DNA from: Bathynomus jamesi
Lineage: Eukaryota > Arthropoda > Malacostraca > Isopoda > Cirolanidae
DNA: 64,000 nt
Assembly (NCBI GenBank): GCA_023014485.1
Contig: JAJOZX010005614.1
Location: 72,501 to 136,500, forward strand
Direction: 5' to 3'
In this document: positions 44,295 to 53,845 of the stretch, piece after piece
Layout of the letters: every line of letters begins with the position of its first letter
Numbering within the stretch: the stretch's first letter is position 1
The notes under the pieces: generated by a model
What the model was told of the DNA's origin: nothing
Database searches by the model: none
Seen by the model: the letters and a program-made list of their open reading frames with translations, nothing else
Position numbers and translations under genes: made by a program

Positions 44295-44427
44295 TAACTT
44301 AGAGTGAGAAGTAACATGTCTAAACACAAAGATTCGAGTTTTCCACAAAATATACAGAGAAACATGTGCAAACACGACGCGAGTTTAGCGATGCAAAAAA
44401 ACGACATTACTTATGGGATGACCTGAT

Positions 44428-44966
44428 AATTCTCCGGATTGATGTTGTGGGCTCATACTTCAATCGGAGAGTTTTGTTGGCCACACCGCTCTCCCAATAC
44501 CTTCTGCAAATGGCTTCCCTACGACTTACCTCCTCCAGTTCAGTGCGATGACGCTCTAGCACAGAAGAAAGCTCTTCCGAATGCCGTTTGACGATGTCCT
44601 TTTTGGATTCATACCTCCCTTGAGAAGGGAACGGCAGAGCATACTCGATGCGAGGAATGTCATGGGAGCGACCACTCTTGATGAGGGAATCAGTACGCTT
44701 TCTCCTCAAATGGTCGACCTTCCCCGCATCGCTACCGTAGTTAGATTCTCCCATAGTGTTCTCTTCTTCGTCCAGGTCCAGGTCCAGGTCCAGGTCCAGG
44801 TCCTCCTCCTCCTCCTCCCAAGGCTCGCTCCCATGCCGCCTTTGGGACAACTTCTCCCTCCTCCTCCTCCTCCTCCTCCTCCAGGTGGTGCTCCTCCTCC
44901 AGGTGCTCCTCCTCCACTCTCGGTAGTTTTCTCCGAACGACGGTCTCCGCCCCTACGCCTCGCCCT
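44428..44966 (-). pseudogene. Crypton-like gene, 5' exon split off by the mariner
   Basis: The minus-strand frame from 44850 starts MSQRRHGSEPWEEEEE, then (DL)5, EEENTMGES, HLRRKRTDSLIKSG, RIEYALPFPSQGRYESKKDI, a basic/acidic helix (RHSEELSSVLERHRTELEEV), and RLKYEPTTSIRR up to the mariner. Upstream, TTTCGTTATTTATTACAG ends at 44967, a good splice acceptor, so this is probably an internal exon. Removing the mariner with one TA joins RRI to a frame ILCPLYHC...NATRHLQQVHG, a C2H2-like finger, before the recombinase part. The link to the Crypton-like gene is an inference. Confidence 0.6.
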
Positions 44967-45098
44967 GTAATAAATAACGAAAAAAATAAGTTGGAAAATG
45001 ACCCACCCTCAAAGTTGAAAAATTACCCACCCTCAAACAGTATTATTATAGTTTCAACCATTACTCGAATCTTGGGATTTTCATCTTATATTTAGGTA
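44967..45098. other. Intron-like flank, no gene
   Basis: Contains AAAATTACCCACCCTCAAA twice (about 44995-45035). Possibly the intron upstream of the exon at 44428-44966. Confidence 0.4.
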
Positions 45099-46460
45099 CC
45101 GTGTGACCACAAAAATTGTCCCTGTTTTTAATCGCTTATTACTCAGTCATTATTGCAGCTTCACAAATGAAATAAAAAGCTTTCGAAAAAGAATATTTAA
45201 AAGTTTTATTTAATTTTTTCGATATCCTGGATACGAAATCAGTACTTATAAAAAAATGACAGTTTTATCCACCACAATCATGGGTTATTTGTCGGACATG
45301 CAACGTGTTTTCATCGCAGAAGAGATGATCAAACATGGCTCGGTTGTTGCCACCCAACGGTCTTTCAGACGACAATACGGTCAGCAAAGGACCATAGATC
45401 CTAAAACGATTCGCAGGATTTTCGCAAAATGGAAACATCACGGCTCAATCAAGAACATGCATAAAGGCAACTCTGGGCGCAGCAAAGGTGTGCGAACCGC
45501 TGAAAACATTGATTCAGTCGCAAATCAGCTTGAAACGGACAAGAAATCTGTGAGACGACTATCAGCTGTGACAGGAATCAAACGGGAGAGCATTCGGAAA
45601 ATAATCACGTTGGATTTGAGAATGAAGTCATTCAAAATTGTGTGTTTGCAACAGCTTAGCGAACAAGACTACCAGCGTCGTTTGATGTTTTGTGAACGCA
45701 TTGAAACAATAATTGAACAAAACCAGATAAGATTAAGTGACATAATATTCAGTGATGAATGCCACATCTATCTCAATGGGTTCATCAACAGACAGAATTA
45801 CCGGTGTTGGTCACAAAACAAGCCAAATATACACTTGGAGAAACCTCTGCATTCACCAAAAGTTACTGTCTGGTGTGGTTTGAGTAGCAGCAAGGTTTAT
45901 GGTCCTTACTTTTTTGAGGACCCAGAGACAAGGAGACCGCTTTCAGTAACTTCAGAAAGATATGTAGAAATGCTGAACACTGTTTTTGAACAAGAAAACT
46001 GCAGTAACAAGTGGTTTCAGCAAGACGGAGCAACAGCCCACACAACTAGGCAATCACTGGAATGTTTAACAAGATTTTTTGAACAAAGATTCATTTCTCA
46101 TCGCTCGCAGTTTCCCTGGCCCGCAAGATCTCCCGATCTATCACCAATGGACTTTTTTCTCTGGGGATTTGTCAAGGACAAAGTATTCAGGCAAGAGCCA
46201 TCCTCTATCGAAGAATTAAAGCAAGCGGTGGTAGAGAGTGTACCGTCCATTGAATGCAGCGTTTTGGAAAATGTAATAAATAACTTCCTTTCCCGTTGTG
46301 TGAAATGTAAGAATGTCCAGGGACGTCACTTTGAACACATGTAGAATAAATTAAAACTTTAAAATGTTCTCTTTCGAATGCTTTTATTTCATTTGTGAAG
46401 CTGCAATAATGACTGAGTAATAAGCGATTAAAAACAGGGACAATTTTTGTGGTCACACGG
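45099..46460 (+). mobile_element. Intact DD41D mariner-type transposon
   Basis: 1362 bp, flanked by TA (45097-45098 and 46461-46462). Terminal inverted repeats begin CCGTGTGACCACAAAAATTG and remain nearly perfect for about 80 bp (45099-45180 against 46378-46460). The transposase frame is uninterrupted. It is the only element here that looks structurally complete and coding-competent. Confidence 0.93.
45256..46344 (+). CDS. Transposase, DD41D type, 362 aa, complete
   Basis: Cut-and-paste transposase. The N-terminal half (residues about 10-115) has two helix-turn-helix-like units (SDMQRVFIAEEMIKHGS...TIRRIFAKWKHHGSI; SVRRLSAVTGIKRESIRKII). Catalytic blocks: SDIIFSDECHIYLNG (first Asp), WFQQDGATAHTTR (second Asp), WPARSPDLSPMDFFLWGFVK (third Asp). 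From my translation 41 residues lie between the second and third Asp, the DD41D spacing of the rosa/VISITOR-type families; the third acid is Asp in the MDF position. Start: the first ATG is 45256; an ATG at 45280 (MGYLSDMQ) is an alternative. The stop at 46342-46344 precedes the right inverted repeat by about 35 bp. Confidence 0.92.
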   Translation: MTVLSTTIMGYLSDMQRVFIAEEMIKHGSVVATQRSFRRQYGQQRTIDPKTIRRIFAKWKHHGSIKNMHKGNSGRSKGVRTAENIDSVANQLETDKKSVRRLSAVTGIKRESIRKIITLDLRMKSFKIVCLQQLSEQDYQRRLMFCERIETIIEQNQIRLSDIIFSDECHIYLNGFINRQNYRCWSQNKPNIHLEKPLHSPKVTVWCGLSSSKVYGPYFFEDPETRRPLSVTSERYVEMLNTVFEQENCSNKWFQQDGATAHTTRQSLECLTRFFEQRFISHRSQFPWPARSPDLSPMDFFLWGFVKDKVFRQEPSSIEELKQAVVESVPSIECSVLENVINNFLSRCVKCKNVQGRHFEHM

Positions 46461-46469
46461 TATTTTGAA

Positions 46470-46586
46470 CCAATCACAGCAGCTCAGCATAGTGAGTCGG
46501 TTGGTGTCGGCCAATCACAGCTCAGCATAGTCAATCTGTTGGTGTCGGCCAATCACAGCTCAGCATAGTGAATCGGTTGGTGTCGG
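46470..46586. repeat. Tandem repeat, 38-bp unit x3
   Basis: CCAATCACAGCTCAGCATAG plus TCAATCTGTTGGTGTCGG, 38 bp, at 46511 and 46549; the first unit (46470) has three extra bases. It lies immediately outside the transposon's right end. Confidence 0.9.
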
Positions 46587-46721
46587 GAAAAAATTTGAAT
46601 CAGTTCCACTATGGCTGACTTGTGTGAAGGTTGTGAGATCGATTACTGGTCAGCTATTGCGAATAAATGAATAAGTGAATAAAATTAAAGGTGGCTAGGT
46701 GGTAAGGTTAGGTTAGGTTCC

Positions 46722-46947
46722 TAGGTTTTCCGTTGGTTTCTGATGTGATTCAACTGAAAATGACATTAATTTCCGTCGCAAATCACTCGTTTTTGATCCC
46801 CCCCACCCAAAAACCCCGATTTCCCACGCATTCCCCCATATTGTGTGTGTGGGGGGGGGGGGGGGGGGAATCACAAAAACGAGTAATTTGCGACGGAAAT
46901 GAATGTAATTTTCGGATGAATCACATCAGAAACCACCGGAAAACCTA
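46722..46947. repeat. Foldback element with poly-G loop
   Basis: Left arm 46722-46797 is the imperfect complement of 46869-46947 (TTTCTGATGTGATTCA / TGAATCACATCAGAAA, TTTCCGTCGCAAATCACTCG / CGAGTAATTTGCGACGGAAA). The loop contains a C-run and a run of about 18 G. GGTTAGGTTAGG precedes it at 46706. Non-coding, MITE-like. Confidence 0.85.
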
Positions 46948-47243
46948 ATTTTTATTTTTCAAAACGAGGGTAATTTTTTACTATCAGTCCGGTCTCTGGA
47001 AACTGAAAATAAAGTTTACCATAAGACTCTCTACATTTTTTTAAACAACTTTTATTAAGTACAATATGAAGGTAAATGCCGATTAAAGCTATAAAATTAA
47101 TGTTAAGAAATTATTTTTTTGAGCGATAAAATCGCGGATCATGTTTTTGGGAGTGATAAAATGGCTGATCCCACAAAGGTTAGGAAGGTACCGCTAACAA
47201 AATTGGGTGGTTTGACCTGAACTCATAAGATTTTAGTGTCACG

Positions 47244-47459
47244 ATGGCGTCGGTTTGCGATGGTTGTAATTATTCACTGTGTTTAACTTCATGCAAATTT
47301 TTTGATGATGAAGAGGCTGCATTTAATTTTTATGTAGAACAGCCTTGAACAGGGTGTATTGCTAAAAGAATTTATTTGCCCTAAGAAAAACAAGGAAGGT
47401 ATTGTTTGTGGTAATAAGTGTGTGTTCGATAAAAACAGAAAAGCATTTCGTTGCCATAG
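47244..47459 (+). pseudogene. Merlin-like transposase first exon
   Basis: ATG at 47244 gives MASVCDGCNYSLCLTSCKFF, DDEEAAFNFYVEQ. After a one- or two-base shift it gives EQGVLLKEFICPKKNKEGIV, CGNKCVFDKNRKAFRCH, ending at CATAG before GTAAGAG (a good splice donor at 47460). The layout, a helix-rich start followed by 'GLL...CP......C......RC', resembles the zinc-binding head of IS1016/ISXO2-type transposases. The rest of the gene is absent, so the family call rests on this plus the termini. Confidence 0.55.
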
Positions 47460-47524
47460 GTAAGAGTAGTACCTAAAATTAGGTTAGGTTAGGTTAGTAT
47501 AGTTTTACGGTGTATATAATATTA

Positions 47525-47743
47525 GGTTATCCCATAAGTAATGCGGCATTTTTAAATTTTTTTTTTCCATTTTTATCATTATTTACGGATAGAAATCAAA
47601 CAACTCTTTGAAGTTATTTATATTTAAATAAATATTTATTTAAATATAAATAACTTCAAATAGTTTTGATTTCTATCCTTAAAATAATGATAAAAATTGA
47701 AAAAAAAAAAAAATTTAAATGCCGCATTACTTATGGGATGACC
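47525..47743. mobile_element. Mariner-type MITE, 219-bp foldback
   Basis: Ends GGTTATCCCATAAGTAATGC and the complement of GGTCATCCCATAAGTAATGC, flanked by TA. The whole element is nearly one palindrome: arms of about 100 bp meet around TTTAAATAAATATTTATTTAA near 47635. The termini match the mariner at 42047-44426, which could have mobilised it. Confidence 0.92.
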
Positions 47744-47774
47744 TAATATATACAGTGTTCGTTTTATATATAAT

Positions 47775-47788
47775 AAATGTATATATAT

Positions 47789-47836
<48 letters not shown>
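47775..47836. repeat. (TA)n microsatellite
   Basis: AT dinucleotide repeat inside the Merlin-like element. Confidence 0.95.
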
Positions 47837-47839
<3 letters not shown>

Positions 47840-48132
47840 CTTTTCGGTCACTCATGTTGGCTGTTTCTACAATTTCCATAATTTATATATCAATGGATTC
47901 GTTTTTTACATCGCGAATGCGCCCTAGATAGTCTCTACTGAAGGAATTACCCGCATTGTAGGGTATTTTTTCACTTATACCCCAAAACAAACTTCGTGAC
48001 CTAACTTAGTTTTGGGCCAGTTCCCTCACTTGAGACTATCCAAATCGAATTCCTGGTGTAAACGAATCCATTGATCTATAAATTATGGGAATTGAAGAGA
48101 CCGGACTGATAGTAAAAAATTACCAAAACGAG

Positions 48133-49440
48133 TTGTGGTTGAAACTATAAATTTACCCGTCAAACATTAAAATTATCTATCGTCAAACATTAAAATTATC
48201 TATTGCAGATGTATAATGTTACCTACAAGATTACACAAACTTATCGCAGACATATTTTACCTATTGTATTTGCACAGACAAACCGTAAGACTATTCTCTT
48301 AGTGTTAGCATACTGGGGTACTACCACAGAATGCTCACACTACGAAATATTATATAAACTAAGAAAAACCTATTAAAGAAATTACCAAAGCACAAACTAA
48401 CAAAGCACAACGTGTCAGGGATAACCTATCAGGGCATAACCTATGAAATCACATACTAAAAGCACATATGTTAATGAAAGCTCATATGTTAATGAAAGCA
48501 CATATTAAACACTGCATAAATAAACACTAAACTAAAATTAAATGTTATAATATAATATAAAACTTTTTCTACTTACGTTTAGAGGAGGACTCGAAGTTGG
48601 AATTATCGAGCCTCTCCAGAATAACAGAGCAATCTAGCAGAGTCCATTGATCGTGGCAAAACAATTGAGAAATTGGTTGAAGAACTTACACAGAGCAAAT
48701 TCATATGTTAGAAAGATTCTACTTTATAAATAACAATCCAATGTAGACTAAGATAATACAATACGCATGCGCAGACTTATGTTGTAACTAGCCGATAGAT
48801 GGGAGTGGGGAATAGTTTAAAAAGAAAAGAATTTTTCCAATTTGATGTCACAAGAGTGACGTTTCAAGATTCAAGTATCCGAGAGATACGATCATATAAA
48901 TAGACCACCAAAATAAATGAAAATAAGGTGGTATTGGTGGAAATCATCATCTTGGGTTAATGAACCCCTCTATAGGTCCTTGCATGACTTTTTCGGAGCA
49001 ACTCACAGATTGGGCTACAAAAACTGGCTATATCCTTGTGAGAATCAATAGGGAGGTAATTTTTTTACAAGAGGTGAGAAAGTGAGTTTTTGTCCTGTCA
49101 TTCTCACAAAAAATTTATTGAATTAATTCCCGTAGGAATGTGAGATGGCTGTCTACCTAATGAAAAACTCACAGGTTACCAATTGGTGATTGTAAACCTG
49201 TAAATGTTTTTAACTTACCTATCGTTTTGTTCTTTATGACTGATACTTGGCTCTCATCCTCCAACCATCCTAATTTGAATCTTGGATGAAATGCTGAAGC
49301 CAAGATGTTTTCGTCATGCATTATAGTTTTGAACCTTGTTTCGACTCCTGACTTGTTTCAACATGTTTCGGTGAACAGAGGCAGACAGTAAAGATAAAAA
49401 CTATGATAATACAGTATTTCAATTTTCATAAAAGTAGCGA
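48133..49440. other. 1.3 kb without a recognisable gene
   Basis: Contains a 23-bp direct repeat (GTCAAACATTAAAATTATCT at 48158 and 48182) and a short repeat GAAAGC(A/T)CATATGTTAAT near 48460-48505. No coding frame of note. A plausible single-copy or ancient repeat region. Confidence 0.5.
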
Positions 49441-49444
49441 ATAT

Positions 49445-52400
49445 TTTTTTCTTTCTTTAAATTACCGCCGATTCGTACCTACAGAGAGCGGTACATATCT
49501 CGGCGAGGCAGTGGGTGGGTGGTGTTACTGAGTTGGGGGTAGTAGACTAGGGGGGTGAGTAAGGGTCAGTTGCTGGATAGTGGGTAGGAGGGGTATGGCC
49601 TCAGACGCGATAGAGTAGATGGGAGTGAGTGAGGAAGAGGAAAATCGCTTCTGTTGAAAAGTGAGGGCCTTCGGCGAGTATGGAGCGTAGACGGTCGGGT
49701 ATGGGATTTTCGGACAGGAGAGGGATACATCTGCGACGAAGAGCGGACAGGTTTTGGCATTCCACCAGGAGGTGTATGACAGTGATAGGGGAATGGCAGG
49801 TAGGGCAGAGCGGGGCTGGCGATTTCGCCATAAGGTGTCCGTGGGTGATGCGGGTGTGGCCTAGGCGGAGACGGGCTAGAATTACTTCTTTATGGCGGGA
49901 CCGGTGGAATGAGGAGGCCCAGTATCCTATTTGTGGTTTGATCCTGTGGAGTTTATTTTGTGTGGCCTGGTCCCATTCCCGTTGCCATATGGAGCGGAAG
50001 TGGGAGCGGAGAGTCGGGAAGAAGTCGGAGAAGGGGAAGGGTCGGGAGGCCGGCAGTGAGCAGGCCGTCTTTGCCGTGCGGTCCCTCCTCGTTACCCTGG
50101 ATACCGACATGAGCCGGGACCAGGCAGAAGGCGACTGTCTTGTGTCGGAAGGCCGTTAGAAAGTGGGAGGTTTGAAGGATGGTACAGACGAGCGGGTGAG
50201 GAGGGTTAAATCTTTCTAGGGAGAGAAGTGCGCTTTGGGAATCTGAATAAATGACGGAGCAGCTGGCAGAGTGGGTGCGCACAATGTCAAGGGCCTCCGT
50301 AATCGCGAAAAGTTCCGCCGAGGAAACGGAGGCCTCGCGGGGCAGGCTGACGCCTCGGGAAAGCGGCTGGGACAGAATCACCGCTGAGGAGGCAGCACCA
50401 GCCTCCGAGCGGGAACCATCTGCATAAATGGCGACTGCGTCCGGGTGCTGGGTTGCGTGTTCACGAAGAGTGACCTGTATACTGTGGCGCTCGTGGTATT
50501 CTTCGGTAGGACACACAGGTCCCTGCAGAACTTGATAGGGTGAGGAGCCAAAGGGGGGGGGGGGGTAGATGTTGTATGAAATGGGGATAACTGAGCGGAC
50601 CACTTCACTGAAGTGCCAGCTCCGTCCCTGGGGTGGTAGTTCAGAAACCGCCGTGCCCAGAAGCGAATAAGGTAGCCTCCGTGCACGGAGGTATGTCCGC
50701 ATGAGGAGTAGACCCCGTCGGAGGGCGAGAGAGAGATAATTGCAGTCCACTTGGAGGCTGGGAACGAGCGGAAAGCACCGGTGGCGAGGCGGAGGCCTCT
50801 ATTAAGGACCGGGTCCAAGATACGGAGGTGGGCGTTGGAGGCTGAACCGTAAACTGCACCGTCATAGTCCAGCTTCGACTGTACCATGGAAGTGTAAAGG
50901 CGAAGAAGAGAGCGTCGATCTGCACCCCATGTGGTGTGGGAGAGGTGATCTAGGAGAGCGAGGGGACGTCGAAGGGATTGCTTCAGGTGCTTGAGATCGG
51001 GAACCCAGTTGAGCCGTCGGTCTAGGGTCATGCCCAGAAAACGCGTGGAGGGTACCACCTCAAGAGGATTGCCGTATAATGTGACAGAGGGAACAGGAAG
51101 GGTTGCGGGTCTTCTTCTACTGAAGAGCATACACTTGGACTTGGGGGTGGAGAGGCGGAAACCCACCAACGTCGCCCTCCTTTCCACCCGGTAGATGGCG
51201 AGCTGCATTTGCCGTTGAACGACGGCAGATCGCAAGGTCATCCGCGTAGATGGAAGAGCGGATGGTGGATGGAAGGCATTTTGAGACTGTCATGACGACG
51301 GAGAAGCATAGAACACTGAGGATGCTTCCCTGTGGGACCCGGTCCTCCTGCACGAAGGTGTCAGAGAGGACTGAGCCCACACGGACTTTAAAGGTTCGGG
51401 AGGAAAGGAAGCCCCTGATGAAGGTCGGCATGGCTCCGACGAGGCCTAGATGTCGAAGCTGACTAAGGATCATTGCCCGACGGGTGGTGTCATAGGCCTT
51501 CTGAATATCGAAAAAAATTGATAGTACGAACTGTCCATTGTCGAAGGCATCCTGTATGTCTCGGCTGAGGAGCAGGAGGGGATCAGTGGTAGAGGGGAAT
51601 TGTCTGAAGCCGGACTGGGTAGCCGGGAAGGAATTGCTATTTTCAAGGACGAACGATAATCGCGTAGCGACCATTTTTTCAAGGATTTTGCAGGCACAAC
51701 ACGTCAGGGCGATTGGTCTGTAGTTTGTTGGGTCCAAGGAATCTTTGCCGGGTTTGGGGATAGGGATGACGTGGGCCTCCTTCTACCTGGAGGGGAAGAC
51801 GCCCTCTATCCATATGCGGTTGTATAGGTCTAGCAGGAAAATTTGTAAGGTAGTGTGGATGTGCTGGACCATGCCGTAGTTGCCGTACGGAATACCGTCC
51901 TGACCGGGACAAGGGGATCGTCGAGAGGCCAGTGCCGCCTGTAGTTCACGCATGGTGAACAACCGGTTGTAGGTGCTGTCTATGGACGGTGGAGAGGGGC
52001 TACTGTCAGGGGCGGGTATGGAACCGACTGCCGAGGAAGAAACGGCGGCGAAGGTAGAAGCTAGGTGGTTTGCCACCGACTTGGGCTTATATAGGAGTCC
52101 GTCGTTAGTCCGGAGGACCGGTGGCGGTGACGCCGGACACAAAGGCACGCCAAGAGGCTCGGCGCGCTGTCTTCATTGTGCGGCGGGCGATGGCCCTGAC
52201 CCGCTGCATCTCCGTGCGATGGATGGGGAGTCGCGTTTGGTAGAAGCGCCGAGTAGCCTTCTTCTTGGCGCGCACGGCCTCCGCGTACTCCGGGGTCCAC
52301 CAAGGCACCCGTCGGGTGCGGGGGTAGGCGGAGGATCGTGGGATGCTGGAGCTTGCAGCCGCTACAACGACGGACTCGAAATATGTGAAGGCCTGGTTGC

Positions 52401-52640
52401 CTGGTTGCCCACCACCCGAGTGTTGAGAGGAGTAGTCCGAAAATGAGAAGCAGTAGTCGTAAGCCGAGGGGGAGAAGTAGCCAGAGCAAACAAAAAGAAA
52501 ACTTCATCCCCCGATGCATCCAGCCACCACTGACTCCAACAGGGGAAAGGCGAATCGTGGGCACACTCGTTCCCACCGCCAATGGATGTCACGCAGGGGA
52601 GATACACCCGTACCCAGTCCCCGTGCCTAAAAGGCGGCCA
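49445..52640 (-). mobile_element. I-like LINE (RT plus RNase H), 5'-truncated
   Basis: GC-rich against an AT-rich background. Right to left: the end of the endonuclease/linker (to about 52310), RT (51737-51117 and continuing), RNase H (about 50500-50170), and a C-terminal zinc knuckle-like tail (49860-49600). It then ends in a short A-rich stretch at about 49465-49445. RT plus RNase H in one ORF2 is characteristic of the I group of LINEs. The endonuclease catalytic domain is not present. Confidence 0.85.
49601..52310 (-). pseudogene. I-like ORF2: RT, RNase H, C-terminal zinc motif
   Basis: Linker: WWTPEYAEAVRAKKKATRRF (52308 down), SPCPGQDGIPYGNYG (about 51915). RT: NYRPIALTCCACKILEKMVA, SGFRQFPSTTDPLLLL, LSIFFDIQKAYDTT (motif A), DRVPQGSILSVLCF (motif B), IYADDLAI (motif C), then FLGMTLDRRLNW and MVQSKLDYDGAVYGSAS in another frame (51241-50378). 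RNase H (50750-49953): AVAIYADGSRSEAGAAS (Asp), SSAELFAITEALDI (Glu), SVIYSDSQSALLSL (Asp), LVPAHVGIQGNE (His). C-terminus (50110-49601): LRLGHTRITHG, CPTCHSPITVIHLLVEC. Frameshifts near 51120, 50650, 50070 and others inactivate it. Confidence 0.9.
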
Positions 52641-52940
52641 CTCTCATCCAACGCGCGGTGAAAGGTGGCAGGGACAGGGCTTGGGTTTGGTTGAAAAGCG
52701 ACAAGGGTGTAGGGCAACTACCTCCCACACCCAAGGGCCTAGGAAGGGGTAAAAAAAAAGAGAGAGAAGCCAGAAAGAATGGGTGAAACAAGGAAGAAAG
52801 AAATAGAAGTAGGAGATCAGCCGGGTCCCCAAACGGGTCCAATGGTCCACAAGGGCAGAGAAAGCCCTTACACCGAAGAAAGATGCATTCCCACATTCGC
52901 CACAGAGGGACGCGCCCTATCGCTCCGGACAAAGCAAAGG
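52641..52940. other. GC-rich flank of the I-like LINE, no gene
   Basis: May be part of the LINE's 5' UTR after an internal deletion, because composition changes sharply only at 52945. No supporting motif. Confidence 0.35.
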
Positions 52941-52969
52941 GATATATATAATATATATATATATATATA

Positions 52970-53002
<33 letters not shown>
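52941..53002. repeat. (TA)n then (TG)n microsatellites
   Basis: TA run 52943-52970 followed by TG run 52973-53002. Confidence 0.95.
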
Positions 53003-53005
<3 letters not shown>

Positions 53006-53457
53006 CTCAAAATTGATGATGAATGATTTGGAATCAAAATGAATTGCATCTTGGAAGGCTTCAGTTGTATTTTATTTCCAATTTATGGGCAAAAAATAAA
53101 ATTTGTACAAATTAATCGTACGTATAAAGACATATAAACGTTCCTAAGCTAGCCAAAATAGTAGAATCATTATTATTATGGGCTACATTTACGTACGTAA
53201 AATACACCAACACCTTGGAATATATTTCCTGCATTGCCGCACATATTTCAATTATTATACTTGGATCATATTCATGATGATGATATGTATCAATAACATT
53301 TATGACATTTGATTGTAGAATTATAAAAATAAAAGACATTCGAACCCAGCAAAGTTTTAAGGAGACAAGCAAACAAACAAAAAAAAAAAAAAAAAAAAGA
53401 CGGATAACACAGCTCAACAAAAAAATTTTTTTGTTTCGTTGCCAAGGAAATTCGTAC
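53003..53457. other. Intergenic, A-run, no gene
   Basis: AT-rich; an A-run of about 19 near 53380-53398. No convincing coding sequence. Confidence 0.5.
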
Positions 53458-53845
53458 GAATTTAGGGTATTTTGGGGTTGCTGAATTCCAAAATGAAAGT
53501 AGTTTTTCCGATTTGGCTCTAGTTCTTGAGATAATGAATACCCTCAATTAATAGGAAACGTAACCATAACGCGTGCATATGGGAAACTACCGGAACATTC
53601 TAGATGGTGAGACACGCGAATATTCTTAGTGTTTACTCCGCGATCATTCTAGAATATTCCCCCTCCGTATATAAGTCATCGGCCACCCAACCAGTAAGTA
53701 GGCTCCGCCTGAACATTAAAGTTTTTGCATTTTTACGTGTTTCAATGGGGTACCAATTATCTCATAAATTAGAGCCAATCTAGCAAAACCGATGTCATAT
53801 CCGGAATCAGCACCACAAAGTTACCCCAAAATCACTCTAATATGA
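53458..53845. repeat. Diverged inverted repeat around a heat-shock-like promoter
   Basis: Left arm (about 53461-53535: ATTTTGGGGTTGCTGA, GATTTGGCTCTAG, TTGAGATAAT) is complementary, with many differences and a small gap, to 53750-53850 (ATTATCTCATAAATTAGAGC, CAATCTAGCAAAACCGAT, GTTACCCCAAAATCAC). The roughly 210 bp between them contains the HSE cluster and TATA box. This looks like an old foldback or terminal-inverted-repeat element. Confidence 0.65.
53593..53675 (+). promoter_or_regulatory. Heat-shock-type promoter signature: three HSEs and TATA
   Basis: Heat shock factor binds alternating GAA/TTC units with 2-nt gaps. Present here: GAACATTCTAGA (53593-53604), GAATATTCTTAG (53618-53629) and the perfect three-unit TTCTAGAATATTC (53647-53659), then TATATAAG at 53668-53675. 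The spacing (last HSE 8 bp before the TATA box) fits compact hsp promoters of arthropods. No hsp coding sequence follows; the next bases (53700-54200) have no credible gene. It may be an orphan promoter carried by an inverted-repeat element. Confidence 0.65.

Larger units (their letters stand above)
42047..44426 (-). mobile_element. Mariner transposon inserted in the Crypton-like gene
   Basis: Ends TCAGGTCATCCCATAAGTAA and its complement at 44405-44426, flanked by TA. The transposase is on the minus strand. The 5' portion is interrupted by another TA-flanked element (43205-44294); without it the mariner would be about 1.3 kb, the usual size. Confidence 0.9.
46969..48124 (+). mobile_element. 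Merlin-like transposon remnant, 8-bp TSD
   Basis: Perfect terminal inverted repeats of about 29 bp beginning GGTAATTTTTTACTATCAGT. The 8-bp duplication AAAACGAG is exact (46961-46968 and 48125-48132). The GG start and 8-bp duplication, with an ISXO2/IS1016-like N-terminal fragment inside, point to the Merlin superfamily. A mariner MITE (47525-47743) and (TA)n have inserted. The catalytic part is missing. Confidence 0.75.

Noticed and set aside
44581..44970. Proline-rich plus-strand frame (PPPPPPPPGG)
   Set aside because: It is the antisense shadow of the E/G-rich minus-strand exon and its (DL)n stretch.
46700..46720. Telomeric TTAGG repeats
   Set aside because: Only two or three GGTTA units here and at 18784, 47482 and 56741; too short for telomere sequence.
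49680..50159. Plus-strand frames across the GC-rich LINE (for example 49680-50159, 51973-52446)
   Set aside because: High GC makes long antisense frames; the minus strand carries all recognisable RT and RNase H motifs.
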